The translations under genes were made by a program, and so were the position numbers. From the NCBI GenBank assembly GCA_001871905.1, contig MNUG01000021.1:1-64000 (forward strand): a DNA stretch of 64,000 nucleotides, given 5' to 3'. Shown piece after piece: positions 60,606-64,000 of this stretch (positions within the stretch are counted from its first letter, which is position 1; each line of letters opens with the position of its first letter). The notes below the pieces were generated by a model. It did no database searches and was not told the DNA's origin. It was given only the letters and a program-made list of their open reading frames with translations. This DNA is from Alphaproteobacteria bacterium CG1_02_46_17 (GTDB lineage: Bacteria > Pseudomonadota > Alphaproteobacteria > Micavibrionales > Micavibrionaceae).

Positions 60606-63134
60606 ATGTCAGCACCGAATGTCGTCATTGTTGAGTCTCCGGCGAAAGCCAAGACCATCAATAAGTATCTGGGTAAGGATTACTATGTTCTGGCCTCGTT
60701 CGGACATGTCCGCGATCTGGTCGCCAAAGATGGCGCCGTCAACCCCGATGAAGATTTCAGTATGCGGTGGGAGCTTTCCGACCGTGCCGCCAAGACCATC
60801 AAGGACATCTCGACCGCTGTTAAAACCGCCCACACCGTCTATCTTTGTACTGACCCTGACCGCGAGGGAGAGGCCATTTCATGGCACATCCAGCAAATTC
60901 TGGAAGAAAAAAATCTGCTGGCCGGAAAAGAATTAAAACGTGTGACCTTTAACGAAATCACCAAAAATGCGATCAAGGCTGCTTTTGAAAAACCCCGCAC
61001 CCTCGACAAGCCATTGATTGACGCCTATCTGGCTCGCCGTGCGCTCGACTTTCTGGTCGGCTTTACTTTATCTCCTGTCTTGTGGCGCAAGCTGCCCGGA
61101 TCACGATCGGCAGGCCGCGTACAATCAGTTGCGCTGCGCCTGATTTGTGAGAGAGAGTCCGAGATCGAAGCGTTTAACGCGCAGGAATATTGGAGTATCC
61201 AAACCCGTATACAAACCGGTGATGGCGCGACCTTTACGGCGCGGCTCACCCATCTGGCCGGCAACAAACTTGATAAGCTGGATATTCCAACAGAAGCCGA
61301 TGCACAAGCTGCCGTTAAACGCATCCTGAATAAAAAGCTGACTGTCCAGAAGGTCGAGAAGAAGCAGGTTCGCCGCAACCCTTATCCTCCCTTTATTACC
61401 TCGAGCCTCCAAATGGAGGCTTCGCGCAAACTGCGCTTGACCGCCAGCCAGACCATGCGCCTTGCCCAACAGCTTTACGAAGGTGTTGATATTGGCGGAG
61501 AAACAGTTGGTCTGATTACCTATATGCGTACTGACGGGATTACCCTTTCCGACGATGCAATCTCCCAATGCCGCAACCAGATAACCAGCGATTACGGCCA
61601 GAAATATCTGCCGGATGCGCCACGCCTGTATAAAAGCAAGGCCAAAAATGCCCAAGAGGCTCACGAAGCTATTCGTCCGACCGACCTCTCACGCCGCCCT
61701 GAAGAGATGCGCCGTTATCTGGATGACCGTCAGGCAGCCCTTTACGATTTGATCTGGAAACGCACCCTTGCTTCCCAGATGGAAAGTGCTGTTCTCGATC
61801 AGGTCAGTGCCGATTTATCAGATGGCACTGACGATGTGATTTTGCGTGCCAATGGTTCGGTGATTGCCTTTGACGGTTTCCTTACTCTGTATAGAGAAGG
61901 CACTGATGATGAGCTGAATGACGGCGATGACAATGACGATACGCGCCTTTTACCTCCCCTTAAAGAAGGTATGCCGCTCAGGACTCAAGAGGTCTTGCCC
62001 GAGCAACATTTCACACAACCGCCGCCACGTTATTCGGAAGCTTCCCTTGTTAAAAAGCTCGAAGAAATGGGGATCGGTCGTCCATCGACCTATGCCTCCA
62101 TCATTCAGGTCTTGCAAGACCGTAATTATGTAACGATTGACAAACGCCGCTTTATCCCCGGGGATCGCGGACGTCTGGTGACCTCCTTTCTTAAAAAATT
62201 CTTTGAAAAATATGTCGATTATGATTTTACAGCCAATCTTGAAGACGAGCTGGACGCCATATCAAGCGGTCATGTTTTGTGGAAAGAAGCTTTGCGTCAA
62301 TTCTGGGTCGGTTTCAAAGCCGCCGTCGACGATACAAAAGATCTAACCATTACGTTGGTACTGGATGCTTTGGATGAAGAATTGGGCCCCCACTTTTTCC
62401 CTGTTACAAAAGAAAATCCTGACCCGCGCAAATGTCCAGCCTGTGAAGCAGGTCGGCTATCTTTGAAAGTCGGAAAATACGGAGCCTTTATCGGTTGTTC
62501 CAATTATCCCGATTGCAAACACACAAGACCATTGGTTGTCCAGACAGGGGAAGCTCTGGAAGATGCCAATTCCGGTGCAGCCCTTGGCAATGAACCGAAA
62601 ATTCTGGGCAACGATCCAGGGACAGGGCGCACCGTGTCTTTGCGTAAAGGCCCTTATGGCCCTTATGTCCAGATTGATGTTCCGGAAGATTCAACCGACA
62701 AAAAAGACAAACCAAAACGTCAGGGCATTCCGCGCGGCTTGCCTCTTGATCAAGTGACTCTGGAATCGGCGTTGAGCTTGCTGGCCTTGCCACGCCTGAT
62801 CGGCACCCATCCGGAAACCGGCGAAAAGATTGAAGCCGGTATCGGGCGGTTCGGCCCCTATATCAAATACCAAAACCGGTTCAAATCGATTCCGAAAGAT
62901 GAAGATGTTTTGACCATCGGCATGAATCGTGCGGTTGAACTCTGTGCCCAGATCGGCGAAAAGAAAGTACGTCCGGTTAAAAAGGTGGCAGAGAAAAAGG
63001 CCCCTGCCAAAAAGCCTGCTGCGAAAAAAACTGCTGCGAAAAAGCCAGCGGCAAAGAAAGCGGCTGCTCCTAAAAAAGCTCCGACCAAGAAGGCCGCACC
63101 TAAGAAAACAACAACGAAAAAGACTACAGAATAA
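60606..63134 (+). CDS. topA: DNA topoisomerase I
   Basis: This 842-residue type IA topoisomerase relaxes negative supercoils. The Toprim domain has VIVESPAKAKTINKYLG and TDPDREGEAISWHI. The active-site Tyr306 lies in GLITYMRTDG. Downstream is the zinc-finger region CPACEAGRLSLKVGKYGAFI ending in CSNYPDC, followed by further C-terminal topoisomerase repeats. The last 50 residues are a Lys/Ala/Pro-rich tail (KKAPAKKPAAKKTAAKK) of the type that binds DNA non-specifically. AGG precedes the ATG. Confidence 0.97.
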   Translation: MSAPNVVIVESPAKAKTINKYLGKDYYVLASFGHVRDLVAKDGAVNPDEDFSMRWELSDRAAKTIKDISTAVKTAHTVYLCTDPDREGEAISWHIQQILEEKNLLAGKELKRVTFNEITKNAIKAAFEKPRTLDKPLIDAYLARRALDFLVGFTLSPVLWRKLPGSRSAGRVQSVALRLICERESEIEAFNAQEYWSIQTRIQTGDGATFTARLTHLAGNKLDKLDIPTEADAQAAVKRILNKKLTVQKVEKKQVRRNPYPPFITSSLQMEASRKLRLTASQTMRLAQQLYEGVDIGGETVGLITYMRTDGITLSDDAISQCRNQITSDYGQKYLPDAPRLYKSKAKNAQEAHEAIRPTDLSRRPEEMRRYLDDRQAALYDLIWKRTLASQMESAVLDQVSADLSDGTDDVILRANGSVIAFDGFLTLYREGTDDELNDGDDNDDTRLLPPLKEGMPLRTQEVLPEQHFTQPPPRYSEASLVKKLEEMGIGRPSTYASIIQVLQDRNYVTIDKRRFIPGDRGRLVTSFLKKFFEKYVDYDFTANLEDELDAISSGHVLWKEALRQFWVGFKAAVDDTKDLTITLVLDALDEELGPHFFPVTKENPDPRKCPACEAGRLSLKVGKYGAFIGCSNYPDCKHTRPLVVQTGEALEDANSGAALGNEPKILGNDPGTGRTVSLRKGPYGPYVQIDVPEDSTDKKDKPKRQGIPRGLPLDQVTLESALSLLALPRLIGTHPETGEKIEAGIGRFGPYIKYQNRFKSIPKDEDVLTIGMNRAVELCAQIGEKKVRPVKKVAEKKAPAKKPAAKKTAAKKPAAKKAAAPKKAPTKKAAPKKTTTKKTTE

Positions 63135-63166
63135 TAACTTAAAAGACCCCTCTATATGAAAATGCT

Positions 63167-64000
63167 ATGCACTTAACTGAAACTTTTGGAAAAGTAAAAT
63201 TTGTTTCACTTGATTTTACACGCGGTATAGCTTCATTTATAGTTGCCGCAGCACACTTTTCACCCTACGGAGGTTACAAATTCCCCGAACTTTTGGGTGG
63301 GTTTTGTGTCGGCTACTTTTTTATTCTCCCCGGATTTGTTTTAACGCACGCATACCATGACCAAATATGTGCTAAAACTTATTCTTTTAGAGAATTTATT
63401 GTCGCTAGATTTGCCAGATTATATCCACTTCACTTCCTGACTTTCGTTTTAGTCTTATGCTACTGGATTGCTGTGAGCATTGCCGTAAGCATGGGCGTAA
63501 ACTTAAATACTACCGCGCAATGGTCATGGCTCACTATCTTTGAAAACATAAGCCTGACTCAGATTTTATTTTCCGGAAAAGTATCATTTAATAGTCCCTC
63601 TTGGTCCATCGGAATTGAATTCTGGTCCAGCATGCTTGTTTTCTTTCTCTGCCTTCCTATCAAAACAATTTATAAGCTTACTCTTATTTGTATATTTTCA
63701 ACTCTATACCTCCTCACCTTACCACAAGGGGGTTTCATTACTTCTCATTCTCAATTTGCTTTTGGATTCATTGAAAAGAATCTTGCCGCAGGCGGGTTCT
63801 TATTCTCTTTGGGGTGGGTCATTTTTCATGTTCATCGTTATTTGGCAAACCGCAAAATCGTTGCTACGAAAATTTTATCCTGGGGAATCATCCCAATTTT
63901 ATTGATCGCAATCATCTTCCCGCCCGTATCATTTCATACCTCTCCTTGGGTAGAATTATTCTACTTTTTATTCATAGCGCTCATTGTTTTAATGCTATCC
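63167..64000 (+). CDS. Acyltransferase family 3 membrane protein (partial)
   Basis: This reading frame runs off the window end after 278 codons. It has many hydrophobic segments and motifs of the acyltransferase-3 (OafA/OatA-like) family: LDFTRGIASFIVAAAHF with the conserved His near the N-terminus, and SPSWSIGIEFWSS. The family O-acylates sugars of surface polysaccharides or murein. The DNA is AT-rich relative to topA. I read the start as ATG 63167, since nearby ATG codons in another frame run into a stop. The substrate is unknown. Confidence 0.82.
   Translation, partial: MHLTETFGKVKFVSLDFTRGIASFIVAAAHFSPYGGYKFPELLGGFCVGYFFILPGFVLTHAYHDQICAKTYSFREFIVARFARLYPLHFLTFVLVLCYWIAVSIAVSMGVNLNTTAQWSWLTIFENISLTQILFSGKVSFNSPSWSIGIEFWSSMLVFFLCLPIKTIYKLTLICIFSTLYLLTLPQGGFITSHSQFAFGFIEKNLAAGGFLFSLGWVIFHVHRYLANRKIVATKILSWGIIPILLIAIIFPPVSFHTSPWVELFYFLFIALIVLMLS

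Noticed and set aside
63000-63134. Low-complexity repeat at the topA 3' end as a separate element
   Set aside because: It is in frame with topA and encodes the Lys/Ala-rich DNA-binding tail common in the family.

Overview
The window looks like a chromosomal segment of a free-living alphaproteobacterium. The evidence is a type A RNase P RNA beside a cell-wall amidase gene, purC-purS and purQ-purL next to two copies of the alphaproteobacterial F1Fo-ATPase inhibitor (zeta, DUF1476), a purL...bolA-grxD arrangement, a CGFS glutaredoxin, an OxyR with AhpC/AhpD, and the order pal-cpoB-tilS-ftsH. A Micavibrio-like or Rhodospirillales-like lineage is my guess from the type IVb-like pilus locus and the gene mix; no search was run. 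Coding density is high. I see no prophage, transposase, CRISPR array, rRNA or tRNA.

Layout. 1-2.5 kb: a possible structured element, rnpB and its promoter, an N-acetylmuramoyl-L-alanine amidase, an orphan gene and a gene-poor stretch. 2.5-10 kb, minus strand: purC, a NUDIX hydrolase, purS, an AT-rich membrane-protein ORF, then the glycine cleavage genes gcvT-gcvH-gcvPA-gcvPB with an alpha/beta hydrolase lodged between the two P subunits. 9.8-17 kb, plus strand: two zeta-subunit paralogues, purQ-purL, a fatty acid hydroxylase family membrane protein, bolA, grxD and a BaiN/YhiN-like flavoprotein. 17-22 kb: rodA, mrdA (PBP2), mreD and mreC without mreB, interrupted by an oppositely oriented orphan gene. 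22-25 kb: three Tad-type pseudopilin/TadG-like genes. 25-30 kb: glmM, purA, a tail-anchored pseudokinase-like protein and a translationally coupled small membrane protein. 30-39 kb: a secreted thioredoxin-NHL protein, ftsH, tilS, cpoB, pal, a SirB1-like protein, a BON-domain lipoprotein, yraN and rsmI. 39-48 kb: an LppC/LpoA-like lipoprotein, a TetR regulator coupled to a ThiE-like protein, ahpC-ahpD divergent from oxyR, an RND outer membrane lipoprotein, trhO, an AMIN-domain lipoprotein and a polyprenyl-phosphate sugar-1-phosphate transferase. 49-58 kb: a type IVb-like pilus or secretion machine (secretin, an unusual ASH-repeat protein with a PilP/GspC-like end, ATPase, platform protein, bitopic accessory protein), with a single-domain response regulator and a divergent prepilin peptidase but no visible pilin. 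58-64 kb: pyrB-plsY-dprA-topA (no pyrC) and an acyltransferase cut by the window end.

The most original elements are the ASH-repeat/PilP-like fusion in the pilus locus, the pseudokinase plus coupled membrane protein, the tandem zeta paralogues, the hydrolase inside the gcv operon, and the orphan gene inserted between mreD and mrdA. Start codons were moved downstream of the longest reading frame where a Shine-Dalgarno site, signal peptide or family alignment favoured it; each case is stated.
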